Assembly (NCBI GenBank): GCA_037576195.1
Contig: CM075102.1
Span: forward strand, 20,580,745-20,644,744
Reading direction: 5' to 3'
DNA: 64,000 nucleotides
Source of the DNA: Phytoseiulus persimilis
Taxonomy: Eukaryota; Arthropoda; Arachnida; Mesostigmata; Phytoseiidae
Shown: positions 10,728-22,500 of the stretch, piece by piece
Numbering within the stretch: position 1 is the stretch's first letter
How the letters are laid out: every line of letters begins with the position of its first letter
Translations under genes and position numbers: made by a program
Notes under the pieces: model-generated
Database searches by the model: none
The model's input: only the letters and a program-made list of their open reading frames with translations
What the model was told of the DNA's origin: nothing

Positions 10728-13221
10728 CGGAAGAGTCAGACAATAGAGATGTGCCTGCTCGGGTCTTGGATGGAGTCTATGGTAGAACAACGTTGTACAA
10801 GTGGACACGGATATTGAGATCACTCTGCTCTCGTCCACGAGTCGCTGAGACCCACCGAGCCTCCAGCACCTCCCATGCAGTACACGTAGGCTGTTGTGGA
10901 TCTTGCTGCTTCTGAAAACTTTGCTTCGGGAAATTTCTAGTTGGAATCAATGTAGTCGAAATTATTCACGGAAAGTGGATATGTCGGGAAAAACAAAACT
11001 GCGCCTGCTCTGTAACTCCTGACCGGCGCAGCACGGCGGCTAGGTCACTGAGTCTCTTGCGGTACAGAATCGGAGAAGGCGTCCAATAAGAACACAACTC
11101 GACTTATTAAGGGGTCCCATTGTGCTCCCGGAGCAAGTTTGTCACATACGGTCGTCGCTGTACGCTCCGAGGCGCGCGCTGGGACCCGTCGACTGAGCGT
11201 CAAACAAGATGGCGGCTCCGGACGAGCTCCTCGGCGGAGTTCACCCGTTCATGGCGGCAAGTTCGAACCAGCGACCCCATGAGTACTCGGGCCTTGTCTT
11301 CCCACATTCGCTTACCGTCCATTCTACGTATAATTCTGAATTCTTCGCGGAGATCTAGAAAACAATACGCACCTGGCCCTGTTGGAGGCCTATCGAACGG
11401 ACCTCAAGGTCCGAACCCATCGTCAGCGATCCATCATATAGCCGCCCCAGGGACTCAAGTTCATACTATCTGGATAGACTCGTCAAACCAGTTCGTCGAT
11501 CCACCACTCATCAAGCGCTTTGAGAGAATACGGAATTTCGGGGAGCTCCGATCCGGCCTCAGGTTGCAGAGAGGTAACGAAATACCACGCATGTGGACAT
11601 ACATAATATTGGATAAGCGGGCCTCATTCGCTGGCTTCAGACTAATGGGTCAATCCCAGGAACATCCTCCAGGATTCACAATGACTTTCACGTCAGATGA
11701 GCTCTTTGCATTGGCTGCACGGGATCCAAGACAACATCCCAAGGAACCCGATCAAACACACGGAAACATCGATCGAGGTCCAAGGTACCGGGAGCTCCAA
11801 CCGAACGGGAATCTGCGTGTTTCAACCGACGAAGCTTTCGAGCTCATCTTCATGAAATCATGGAGCTGGCTTAAGCTCCTGTTGTTGTTGAGAAGGCGAT
11901 CGTACCGTGTTCATGAGACTCCGTAGAGGGATAGATTTTATAGATTCTCAACGAATGATTTGGGATATGATGAAGAGAAGGTTTCTCCAGGGTGACGCAG
12001 AACGCGTGAAAGGTGGACGGACGAAAAAAAATCAGTCCTGCCCCCCTCCCAGGAAAGATGGTTCGCAGCACCCTGATTGAAGACGGATTCTTTCTCGCCC
12101 GCCTCCGGGGCCGTCGAGAAAAGATGGGGCGTTATCCACCTCTGCTCCGCACCCTATTTTATATATCCTTGCTGCCTTTCTCCTACTTCGCTTCTCGGGA
12201 ATCTGTCTGCTCGAGTCGAACCGAGCCGTAGCGTAGACTCAGAAACGTAATGAGAGGAAGAAGTAACTGACTGAATTAAAGCATGCCACTGATTAAGAGT
12301 CTAGTGGCTCGTGCAGTGACGTTGTGCCTGCTGAAGCCAACAACCACTTCTGTCGAGCGGAACCCGAGCAATCCACGACCGTTCCTGAATCCGCCGCTTA
12401 TCACGCTCTGCCGAGCTCTGCGGAGCTTGGAGGAATCACCAAAGCTTCCGAAAACCTAAGCCAAAGGAATTATCCGGTGTGGGTAATGGGGTATTTTGAA
12501 TTTCGAGTCGAAAGACGCCTCGGGTCGCGGACTGGTGCTGAATCGGAGTTCCAGCTTTGTCCATGTTCTCCCGAGACTCGGGGTCACTCAATGGTTGCTG
12601 CTCTCTGGTGGCCTGATAGTTGAGATTCATAAACTGGGGATCATCACTTTCGAAACCGAAGCGGGCTCTTCCTCCATCAATGAAAGTTCTCGCAAATCTC
12701 AATGGTTAGGTTTGCGAGCACCGTTTCTGAGAGATGAGATCGGCCTCTTGAGTCCAGCCGGAACGTGAGCCCTCTAAACGCATGAGAAACTAACGTGTAC
12801 AAGCTCGTCAGCACAATAGGAAGGCAAAATTTTTGGGTTTTTGTGGTGCCCAGGTCCAGTACGCTTTGATGGCGTGGAGATGGGCCATAGGGTCATTTCT
12901 CCTGAATTACTGCGATTCCAATTACACTTTTGAGGATGAATACGCTGTCATCCCCTCTGCGATCGCTCCTAAAGCCCTTCCGCGTTCTGTTAGCTGATCC
13001 GTCCGTTGAGTTCGTTCTTCTGAATGTTTCCCCAGTATTTTCGTGGGAATTCTGTACAGGACGTCTGACCCTGTATAACTTGTTATGTATTGCGCTTGCC
13101 CCATATGTAGTTTTCTCTTTAAGATTATGATGTTTCACAATTTTTTGGGGGGTTTTCTCTCATTTCTCCTAATGTGGCTCCAGAATGCTTTCGATATCGC
13201 CTGTCTTGGAGCTCCAGTGAC
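10728..13221. other. unassigned stretch with open frames but no recognised gene
   Basis: A 268-codon open frame (11120–11926, +) and a separate ATG in good context at about 11211 (MAAPDELLGG…, 49 codons) overlap in different frames. A 58-codon frame starts at 12283 (MPLIKSLVARAVTLC…). None resembles a known family. The 12893–13138 minus-strand frame may continue the LINE remnant to its right. No RNA gene was seen. Confidence 0.35.
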
Positions 13222-13743
13222 TTAATCGTATAATTTTCGATCTCCGGTCCCCAGGAGGCGGGCAACCTCATTTCGGATAGCGTCTTTTGTTTGTCTGAAT
13301 GGTCGACTCGCTTCTTCGGCGCCGGTTGCTCGAAGTCCTGCTTTATCCCATGTCCCCTTGTGCCCCCCCCTCCGCTTCGATAGCTCGTTGGCTCTGGTGA
13401 GGTCATTTCTCTCCTCGGGTTTAGAGTCACAAGTCTGCTGTTTTAGGTCCATGCATCTTGAAGGGTGTTCATCTGATTTCCGTAGCGACAGACGGCAATG
13501 CAGGCTGATACAGCAGGAAGGAACGGCACTAACAACTCCGAATGACCAGCTTCTCGGGCGCTTCTGACTTCTGTTTAAGTGGAAGTCAATGGAGCCAGGT
13601 CGCCGTAGCTCTGTGTCGGATATCACAAGCCCATGATCGCTGATTTGTCCACCCACTCGAGACCCGTGGAGGGCCACATCTGGACGAATAAGCACTATGA
13701 TGATGAAATCAAAGTAATTAACCTGAGACCATATCCGGATCAA
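13222..13743 (-). mobile_element. LINE (non-LTR retrotransposon) endonuclease remnant
   Basis: The minus-strand frame of 173 codons begins with a stretch resembling the C-terminal part of a LINE apurinic-like endonuclease. A hydrophobic strand (DFIIIVLIRPDVAL) is followed by a G-x-x-ISDHGLV segment whose Ser-Asp-His matches the catalytic SDH motif. The following polar, Arg-rich part suits the linker before the reverse transcriptase. No reverse transcriptase motif (such as YADD or FADD) follows in the 12–13 kb region, so the copy is truncated. A frame upstream on the same strand (13858–14130) has an EEILIIVLFG segment where the GDFN motif would be expected, consistent with decay. Confidence 0.5.
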
Positions 13744-16706
13744 TGAATACTATTCCATCTCTTGCCATGAAACTCCGGATTTCGAGCCCCACACATCACC
13801 TAGATGATCGAGACGGAGTGGAAATCCGTCTCCCAGAGTTCACGTCGCGCAACGTCTCTAAATTAGTTCTTTCTCCATGGACCAGCAACCAAATAGAACG
13901 ATTATGAGGATTTCCTCGGTATTTTCAGGAAGCCCGAAGATCCGCGCAGTGGGGAGATCGGAGCGGATCCTGAATAGGTGTTCTGAGTTCTCAGAATATG
14001 GAAAAAAACTGGGACCGCATCGGTTCAACACCAACGGGGCTTCAGGCCGAGAAAAAGCAGTACCGTAGTGAGAAAGAGCGCAGTCTGGGACGAAACTCTG
14101 TCCTCGAACAAGACGCCGCCCCTTCCCCACCTCAGTTAATCGAGAGTAACAATGCGTGAAATGCCCAGCACCGCCGCGACGGGAGGAAGATCAGACGAGA
14201 ATCTCAGCTTCCCGTTCGAATGGAAATTCGTTGTAATGAGACCTAGCTGGAACTCTCCACCTCACTTGAACATAGTCAACATAGGTATCACCGATGCGGA
14301 GCTCAACGTAATGGATCGCCCTCATAGGAACAGGGTTCTATTTCCATCGATTTCTTAATCTCCCCAGATCGGAATCTGTTTGTCTGAACGGAAGCGCTCG
14401 TTGTTTGAGAAGAATCGGCGCGAGATTGGGTTTACCGAAAAGGCTTCAAGGACGCCACCCATTAAAAAGGGGCTCGGTCAGTGGAAGCAACGAGAATAGG
14501 GGAAAACCAGACACATCGGTTAACGATTAACGAGTCATACTCGGAAGAAAATCTAGCCGACGGAATGAGCCAATCGAGAACGTTCATTGGAGAGGATGCA
14601 TGGACCGGAATCGCCTACGAATGAAATCGAGAGCAGACTCTGTGACATCGGGGCCGTGGGCAGTGGTCCGCGCGGCGGCCCGGAAGCAGTTGAAATGGGT
14701 AGCACACCGTCAAAAAAGAACGCCAATATCCAATGAATGGCTCGAGAATCATAACGACGGAGGACAGGGTGAGAGTCCTGCAAGTAGACATGCATTTCCG
14801 TATTACGGCGTTACGGAAAATCTATCCTGTAATTCCGTATCACGGAGAATGATCGTGACCAGATTCACACTCCAGATGTCCTCGTTGTAACGATATTTAT
14901 GTACTTTCTATAGCGGGCCGTGAGTACCGGATACCGGATGCCCGAATATCTCTGCGCAGTTATTCGAAATGTTTCGTGCATGGAACATCATCTATGTTTC
15001 ATGTAGATGAAGCCGCAAGACGTTAATCACCGTATTTCCCGGGGTATGAGACGAAGCTTTTCGGAAATACAGGCTAACAATCAAAAGTCCAATGATCATA
15101 CTCGCGAGAACTGGGATCTGGAATTCGGCGCTGGGAATCAAACATAAATGAACTGGCACTCATGGGGAAATGCTTTCAGCATTCACCTCGGTCAATAAAT
15201 GTGTATTGGCGCTTTCCGTTGGAAATGAGGTCGTATGATATTGAGCTGAAATGACGAGACGATCGATTCCGGTCGGCATACTTGCTTTGCCCGTAAAGCT
15301 GGTGATATCTTGTGTGGAGGCTTTTGTCAAACGAAGTTGATATACGCTTCCGAAATGAGGACCCGACCAGCGATTATACCTTGGGGTCTCACACACCGCA
15401 ATCCCTCGATGTTTCCATTGACAAGCCGCTCGAAGACTCTATGAGAACATTGCCGGCAGTAGATTCAATCTCCCAAGGCTGAGCCCTGCGCATCCGGTTC
15501 GATGAAGAAACCGAGCACAGCGGAAGTAGCTATTTGTGTTGCAGTGGCGTGGGGAGGCAGTGATGGAAGAATCGCGACAAAGTCCTTCAAAAAAGGGGAT
15601 CTCTAATGCACTGTACGGAACAGAGGACGACGTCCTTTCTGAAGACATTGATGATGATATCGGAGCCGGAAGCAGCGACTTGGGATCACAGAAAACTTGG
15701 AGATCAAGCGGCGCGCGATTAGTATCGTCAGAGCCATGTTGGGAGAGCATCGCGGGAGGATGAACCCGAAGTTCCTAAACGATATGTTCATCGTACTCTT
15801 CAATATAAGATCTAGCTAGTTTTGGATCAGGAATACTTGGCGATGATTTCCTGACTTGTGATACGTTCAACAAATGTTCTCGGCCCTATCTAGTCAAGAT
15901 CCAGTTGGACCTGACCAATTCTTCGTGATATTGGGTCTGCGATTCATTTGTGTCCTTAATTCATGGAACCTTCATCCTGAAGAAGAGGAGATGCTTCCTC
16001 AAAACTATACGAAGCTGTCTCGTCCCAGTGGAAAGCTGCCACTGATATTTTGGAAAGCATCTGTAGGCGTTTTAAGATCTTTCCTCCGTCCCTGGGAATG
16101 GCTCGCCGCAATGTGATCAGGCGTGATATGAATGCAGGAGCTGCCCGGTTCCACAACTTCGGGCACCTTTCCATACAGCCACGGTTATTTGTGCATTCGG
16201 TCTCGAATTTGCAGGTAGCCGCAATCGTCTGCGTTTTGCGAAAAAAAACGGGGTTATTCGAAGATCCGGTTGCGTGCAGAGCCTGTCTAAGACCGGGATT
16301 TTCAGACTCGAACTAACAGGAGATGGGAGCCAAGATTGGATTCGTTTCGAGTCGCAGAACGAAGCTCCACTGAAGCCTTTGGGGCTGACTGAATTCCAAC
16401 TCCAGTGAGGGTCTTCCTCATAATCTTCGACGAGCTGGTCAAGAAGACGGCGGAGAATCAAACGCTACGTCGGAATGAGGGTATCTTCGGTACTGGATTC
16501 GGACGTCCGGTTCAGCACAGGAACCGTTTCACTCTGCACTCGCTGGGCCGTTAGAATGAACCACTCCCTGGAAACACTGGCCTCCCGAGCAGTCGCACCT
16601 GTCGAAGGTATACGTCTTCGGGCTCACTCCAAGTGTCTCCGAATCTCTGTATTTCATTCCTGAGCTAGACGACAGATTGATATCAGAATCGAACCTCGTA
16701 TCCAAG
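13744..16706. other. unassigned stretch, probably LINE-derived in part
   Basis: No confident gene. A short ATG frame at 15563–15763 (+) gives an acidic product (DDVLSEDIDDDIGAG) without a known domain. A 114-codon minus-strand frame lies at 16117–16461. The stretch 14795–14850 contains short inverted copies of TTCCGTA. Nothing else was recognised. Confidence 0.35.
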
Positions 16707-16895
16707 TCAGACCGTAGAGGACGAGAAGTTGCTGTGGAACAGGTTGAGAATTGACTGATATCTATTATTCTGAGCCAACTCGAAGTTCCTATGCAGATCC
16801 AAACGAAACTCCAAAAATAGAGTGCAAGAGTCAATCAGGTGTTCAGGCATCACCGCCGCACTGAGGACAAACAGGGGCACAAAAGTGAACTCCAA
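16707..16895 (-). mobile_element. LINE C-terminal remnant
   Basis: The minus-strand translation contains MPEHLIDSCTLFLEFRLDL, which follows the pattern of the C-terminal end of many LINE ORF2 proteins (ET-x-x-HLL-x-x-C-x-x-F-x-x-x-R-x-x-L). A CPQC pair just upstream lies in a neighbouring frame, so the piece is frameshifted. It lies upstream, in minus-strand order, of the endonuclease remnant at 13222–13743, so the two are from different insertions or a rearranged one. Confidence 0.4.
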
Positions 16896-17799
16896 GGTTC
16901 GGCTTCTGAAAAATTGATTAGCTTCCTAAGGTTTTGAGAAGCCTCCTTTGCGGCCCGCGAGATGAGCAAAATCGGCACTTCTAGCACCCTTTTTTTCGTC
17001 GTTTGACGATTAGGCAAAACGAGTATAAAAAACGAAGGTGTTCCGATGGTATATCGATTTGATGGGAGTCAAGACAACAGGCCACTGAGCCAGCCCGTTG
17101 TTGAGCTCTGGCATTCGAATGCGCCCTGTGAAAATCAGTGACATTCCACCAAAAATCGCCTATCTGACGGATGGTCGAAACATGTTCGCCGTAATTTGCA
17201 GGGCACGGGGTCGGTGCCAGGTTTTAGGCAATCGATTCGACCGCTCGACCCCACCAGCACTATGTTGAGGGAGTTCGCGGAAACATAGTTTTCTCCCCTC
17301 AAAGTTGGGGGCCATATCGATGTATGCTGACTCCCGACTATCCAGCGAAACCAGCAGAACAGCACAATCGGAAGCCGTTGTGCTGTTCTGCTGGTTATGA
17401 GAGATGAAGCAGAGCTAGTATCCTTTTCCCCGTGTTCCTTGTCCTCGAAACCATTCCTCAACGAAGTCAGGCCTTCTCGATCGGAAGCCAAACAAGGGTC
17501 CTAAAACCGCGGAAGAACCACTCAAACTTTATTTTCGGACAGGAGTCCTGGAGCTCAAAATAGTCGGACATGGGTCTCAAATATTTTTGTCCACCTAGAA
17601 CCCAATTTTCGGCCATTGTGCGCCGATGGACTCCGAGACCAGGCAGACCGCGGACTCGACGCATAGCCCTCGGACCCTAGATGAACTGCCGCTCAAACCA
17701 TTTACTGCCCTTTCTTGAAACGTGAGAAATGGAATTTCCGTTCCGAAAGACACTATCACACGGTGTCATAATCGATATTCAACTCCAAAGTAGAGAATC
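16896..17799. other. unassigned stretch containing a perfect hairpin
   Basis: No gene is recognised. A minus-strand frame at 17135–17491 (118 codons) has no known motif. The notable structure is the hairpin at 17349–17396. Confidence 0.4.
17349..17396. repeat. perfect 19-bp inverted repeat with 10-base loop
   Basis: The left arm AACCAGCAGAACAGCACAA (17349–17367) and the right arm at 17378–17396 are exact reverse complements. They are separated by TCGGAAGCCG, in which CGG/CCG can pair further. A perfect 19-bp stem with so short a loop is not expected by chance. It may be a foldback remnant or a small-RNA hairpin, although pairing does not extend clearly beyond the arms as it would for a typical microRNA precursor. 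Confidence 0.7.
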
Positions 17800-19059
17800 A
17801 GCTGTCGGCTTCAGACTCCGAGCGCCGAACAAGATCTCGACGGGTTTCACTCGAATGAATGAGAAGGCCCCCGGACATCATCCCCGTCATGCAATGAGCC
17901 GGGCCGAAAATCTTTGCCAACATAACATCGGCGCCGCGTCTCAGTCTCAGATTTCCGAGTGATGCTCGAAAACACTAGCACTTCGACCGTTTTCTGTCAG
18001 GAGCTCAAGCTCGATCGGATCGGCCACTTCTCCGGAAGTCTGTACAATGGAGAGCGACATTGTGGCTAACGCTATGTCCATCCCTTCCTCATCCAACCGT
18101 AATTCATTTTACAGAGACTCCAGTGGGAGACGGCCGAATACTCGGACGGGCCGCGAGGAGCGTAGTGGAATCTATGACATAGAAGTGGGGCACGATTCTC
18201 AACTCTGAGATCAACCTCAGCTGGAATAATATCGGAATTAGCGCCCAGACGGTGGCTCTCGGAATGGCGATCTGGGTTCCTCGGATAGAAGCGACCGCTG
18301 ACCTAGATGAAACTTGTAGAGCACAGTTGCTCGATCTGGGGCGCTTATCTCCTCAGCGCGTCATGTTCGGGCGGGTTGATGTATTCAAGCGCAGCCATAC
18401 CACGTCTTGATGTCTTGATGAACTGCATAGTCCAGGAATGATCCCATTGTCTCGGGCTCACCCAAGAGCGGAAACTTTTTCCGCGCAAGTTGAAGACAGC
18501 TGGGACATTTAAGTTTTGCTTGGAGCAGAATAGCTACACGGAATGCTGTGCGAGGGTTCCTGACTCGCTCCTTCTTGCCCCAGAGTTTTCTTTGAACTTA
18601 TAAAATACAAGTTGGATGGTTTCCCGACAATCGATGGATTCCGATGTTGCTCCCAAACTACCTGGATTCCGTTATGCATCTTGAAGGATCAATCTTCGTC
18701 GGGCCAGAAGCGTCGCTCCGCCTCGAAAAGTTGAATCATACCAAAATCTCTCGCTCAGCACATCTATGGAAACGCAAGACATTTCGGATATCGTCTGACC
18801 AGAGCCCAGGTGATCAACCATTCACTTATCTCGAAAGAATCCGGCGAATCCTGAGGATCATGATTCCATGATGGCGATCGAAGAGTTCTTCCGTTCTGAG
18901 TCGGGGCCTTGTTTATTCACGAAGCTTTTCCTCCCTCGGGGAAGTTCCCGGACTTGGCGCGGTGGTTTCGAAAATAGCCGTCCCATGACTGTAGCCGGCG
19001 AAACAGCACATATCGTTCCGCGGTGTTGTTTCTTGTGCGAGCATTTGGGCGAGGGAGGG
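17800..19059. repeat. diverged segmental repeat, copy 2 (upstream of the DUF7042-type gene)
   Basis: This is the partner of 9455–10727. It ends about 415 bases before the start codon at 19474, so block B (about 18970–19059) lies in the likely promoter or first-exon leader of that gene. Copy 1 lies between sno and unassigned sequence, starting 31 bases beyond the longest sno frame. Apart from the two conserved blocks the copies are hard to align by eye, so the duplication is old. Confidence 0.6.
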
Positions 19060-19473
19060 AGTGCCAGCCTGTTTGGCTGCGCCTGCCTAGCTGTCTGTCG
19101 GGTGGTTGCTGTCGTAGTAGCTGTGGTGCGAGTGTGTTATCCGTGCTTGTCTTTGTTAGCCGCTGACGGCGCTCTGTGGCGCTCGGGGTTCACTGTGAGA
19201 AAAAGACAGCAGAAATAGTGTCTCGTTCCCAAGTGTTCACGCTCAGTGATAAGGTGGCCGATTCGGAATTCTGTTGTTTTCTTTCAAATCGAACAAACGG
19301 ACACACCGACGGACAGACGGCCAGCGGACCGGAGTAGTGTCTTTGAGATGCTCTGGAATCCTGAAGCATAGGTGCTGTGATGGAGTACTGAACCAGGAAA
19401 ATAACGGATCGACGTCAAGCAGCTGCCTGGCTGTCCGCCGCAAGCTAACCAGGATTGCAAGAGGACAGGCAAC

Positions 19474-19531
19474 ATGCAGCCGTACTCGTTGATCTTCGTA
19501 GCTGCTTTTCTGGTTGCTCACTGGCCCCCCG
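19474..19531 (+). CDS. DUF7042-type gene, exon 1 (signal peptide)
   Basis: The ATG at 19474 opens a 19-codon hydrophobic leader (MQPYSLIFVAAFLVAHWPP) and one base of the next codon, ending at a G|GTAAGA donor. Phase 1 matches the acceptor of exon 2. The upstream leader contains block B of the duplicated segment and is GT-rich. The transcription start is not identifiable. Confidence 0.8.
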
Positions 19532-22500
19532 GTAAGAACAACGCTTCTGTTTACTTTTTGGGGCTCCCATATCGTTAACACTGTCGTTCCTCCAAGGACC
19601 CGCGGTGTCTCATGTTGACTTCGCCATGAGATTCCTGGTGATCCGTATCTCCTTTCCTCATCACATCCATTAGGTATGAGAGGTTGACCCTCGTTCCAAT
19701 TTATGGCGCGAATGATAGTTCCATGAGAATCTCCGCAAATTCCAGAACTGTATCTTGTCGACCATGCGGCGGCTCCAGGAACGCCTGCTCTCTGCTCTAT
19801 TGTTCCGCTTTCATCTGGGATCTGAGGAGTCCTAAACTGCTAGGAGTCACTTGCCGGCATCCTTTGTGCTCTTTTCGGAATGCTCACTCCGTCCACCGAA
19901 CGTTGAGCTCGGCTCTTTAGCAGTGAACAGTCATGATCGCAAAGAGCCGTTCTAAGTCATACAAGGAGCTTCCAGAATACGCTTGTACTCTCAGAGAGTT
20001 TCGAGAGAATATCGAATGTCTTCGGACTCCGAGCTTTTAGATCTTGGCCGTTTTCGGTTCCAATCGCGCGACGCCCTTCTTCCCTGCCATTGTGGCTCCT
20101 TCGGATGTTCTCGCCTCGACGGTCCCTTCAGTTGGAAACCCTCCACCAGTTCCGTCCTTGCTGCTCTCGGTGTTGTCGCTGATACTCCTTCCGCTGCAAG
20201 AATTTCTTGAACACAGCACAATCCGTTGTTCTCTTAGAGTGCGCGAAATCAAATGCCTCTTGATTCTTCCGCTCCATTTGTTCGGTCGGTTTCAACAACG
20301 CCTCGAACGGACCTCGAGGTCCGATGATACCGTTGGCGTTGTCGTCGACAACAACGGCGTTGGCTGAGACGACAGGAGGAGATGATAGCGACAATCCTGA
20401 GACCAGGATTCAATCGAGCAGATCCGAAGATAAGAAACACATACATCGTTAATGATCTCTCGATGTCTTTCGCGCTCCCTCCGTCCGAATCTCTTCTGCG
20501 TCGACTCATTCTACGGCGATTTCAATTTAACAAAGGCTTGGAGTCGCCGACTGAAGACGAAGCCATTCTCGCAATTCTTCTCGCCTGCCATTAGGTTAGT
20601 CGAGAAACGACGCGGCGTTATCTGCCCCTTCTTTTCAAACCCTATTCCAGTCAGGCTGGGTGGCAGGCAGGATGACAGTTAGGACGACAGGATGGCAGCA
20701 CGCAAGCTGGCGAGGGGCTTTGTCGGTTATACCGTTCATTAGGGTGCGTTTTGTTTCTGAGTTCGGCATTCTTTGTTTTACAGTCGTTGTGGCAGTGGCT
20801 GACGGTGTCGCCGTTGATGCCGTCGTTGCAGTTACCGTCGTAGCTGCTGTTGTGCGCGGGATCCACGGCTGAAAATTTATTATTGTTCTCCTCCTCGAGG
20901 AACAATTCATTTCACGAATAGTTAACGCTCCACGAATTCAGGACTCCAAATGAGTTCAGACGGCGCGAGCTGTCAGATGGATTTGCCTCCGGATTCTTTC
21001 CGAATTGAAGCTGCCTCGCGTTGGCCGATTCCAGAGCTCGTACGAATCGATTCGGGGTCTTCGACGTCGGGAATAGACAACAAACATCGAACGACCTCCA
21101 GGTTTCAAAGGATTAAGCAAAAGTACTCGACGGAGACGAATGCGTCGCTGTTGCTCTGATTGTTGGGAGTGGGATTCCGAGTGAGTAGCGGAGGACGGGC
21201 GGAGTTTTCGAAAGCTGCCGAAACTCGACACGCGAACATGGTGGCGAACTTTCCATCCATGATTGTCTCGCTTGCGCGTCACGCTAGCCTCCTGTACGTT
21301 CTCGTCGATCGCTGCTCCAACTGGTGCATGTCTCCGTCACAGCCGTCGTAACACTCGACGCCAGGGTCGAGAAGTCGGAGAATCCGCGCCGGGTCGCTCC
21401 CTATTGGTCATCATTATTCTCGCATTGAAAGGTAATACTCGCTCCTTGCCTCACGGGCTGGCAGGCTGTTCGACTGCCTGTCGGTGGCAGCACTTGGCAA
21501 GGGCTGGTCGCAAACTGCTTCTGAGAAATGCCTTCCGCCCTTCTTCGTAATTAGCTCAAATGGAAGCGACTATTCCGAATGGGGATGAGGGTTGGGAACA
21601 GAGCCGGCCGGTCAGTCCTCGAACGTGAGCTGCAAATGGTTCCGGATATGGACCGGCTCAAAGAGAATAAACGGCTCCCCATACCGCGTTCACCGCTCAC
21701 GGGGCAGCAGAAAGACAAACGAGCGGGGGGAATAGAGCGATGGAAACAGGCAGTCCGCATCAAGTCACGCATGAATCTCAGGGAGAATTTAATGACTTCT
21801 CCTCCAATCTATGAGTATGGCTGCGACCACTTTGCACCGGAGCATGTCTTCGAGGACTTCTCGCGGTTCTGTCGTTTGCCTTACTATCAGGGTTTCTTCG
21901 CTCGCAGCGCTTGGAGTTTTGAGTCGTCATCCCGCAAGAATGATGAACATATGCATCTCGTGTGTTAGTTCGTGAAATACTCGTCATTTGTACAGAAATA
22001 TTTGCATACGTGGGATACTTTTTGCGTATGAGTAAGTGTTTCATCCCCGTGTTAAAACGGCGTTCGCGGCCTCAGGACACTGCAGGGGCTCTGTGTGGCC
22101 TTCTCTCCGGTCCGAGCCCTCGCGCGAAGACTCCGGTTTGATGGTTTCGGTGGGGGTTTGGAAGAGATCAAGGGAGGTTCGCCACAAGGAACCCCGTAAG
22201 GTTGAGCGAGACTGCACGCGGCTGTTGAATACGTTCCGAAAAATAATGTTCAGTTTTGAAAGCGGGCGAGAGAGAAAGTTAGAGGAAATTTCGTGGAGCT
22301 GCCAGACCGACCCGGCCGCGGTGGATCTTGTTCGAATTAATGAAGGACCAAGAAGAAGAACTTGGATCTCTCTTCTTCTCCTCTCGCGGAGGAGCCCCTG
22401 ATTGCCCCCGGTTTTCTCGTCGCGGCTCCGTTTCCTCCAGCGCTGTGACTAGTGTCGACTCGCTTTGAGGGATATGTGTGCCAACGGGAGGATTTTACGA

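Noticed and set aside
11120-11926. 268-codon plus-strand frame as a gene
   Set aside because: No known motif. A competing ATG frame (MAAPDELLGG…) in good context runs through part of it in another frame, and composition gives no preference. Kept only as unassigned sequence.
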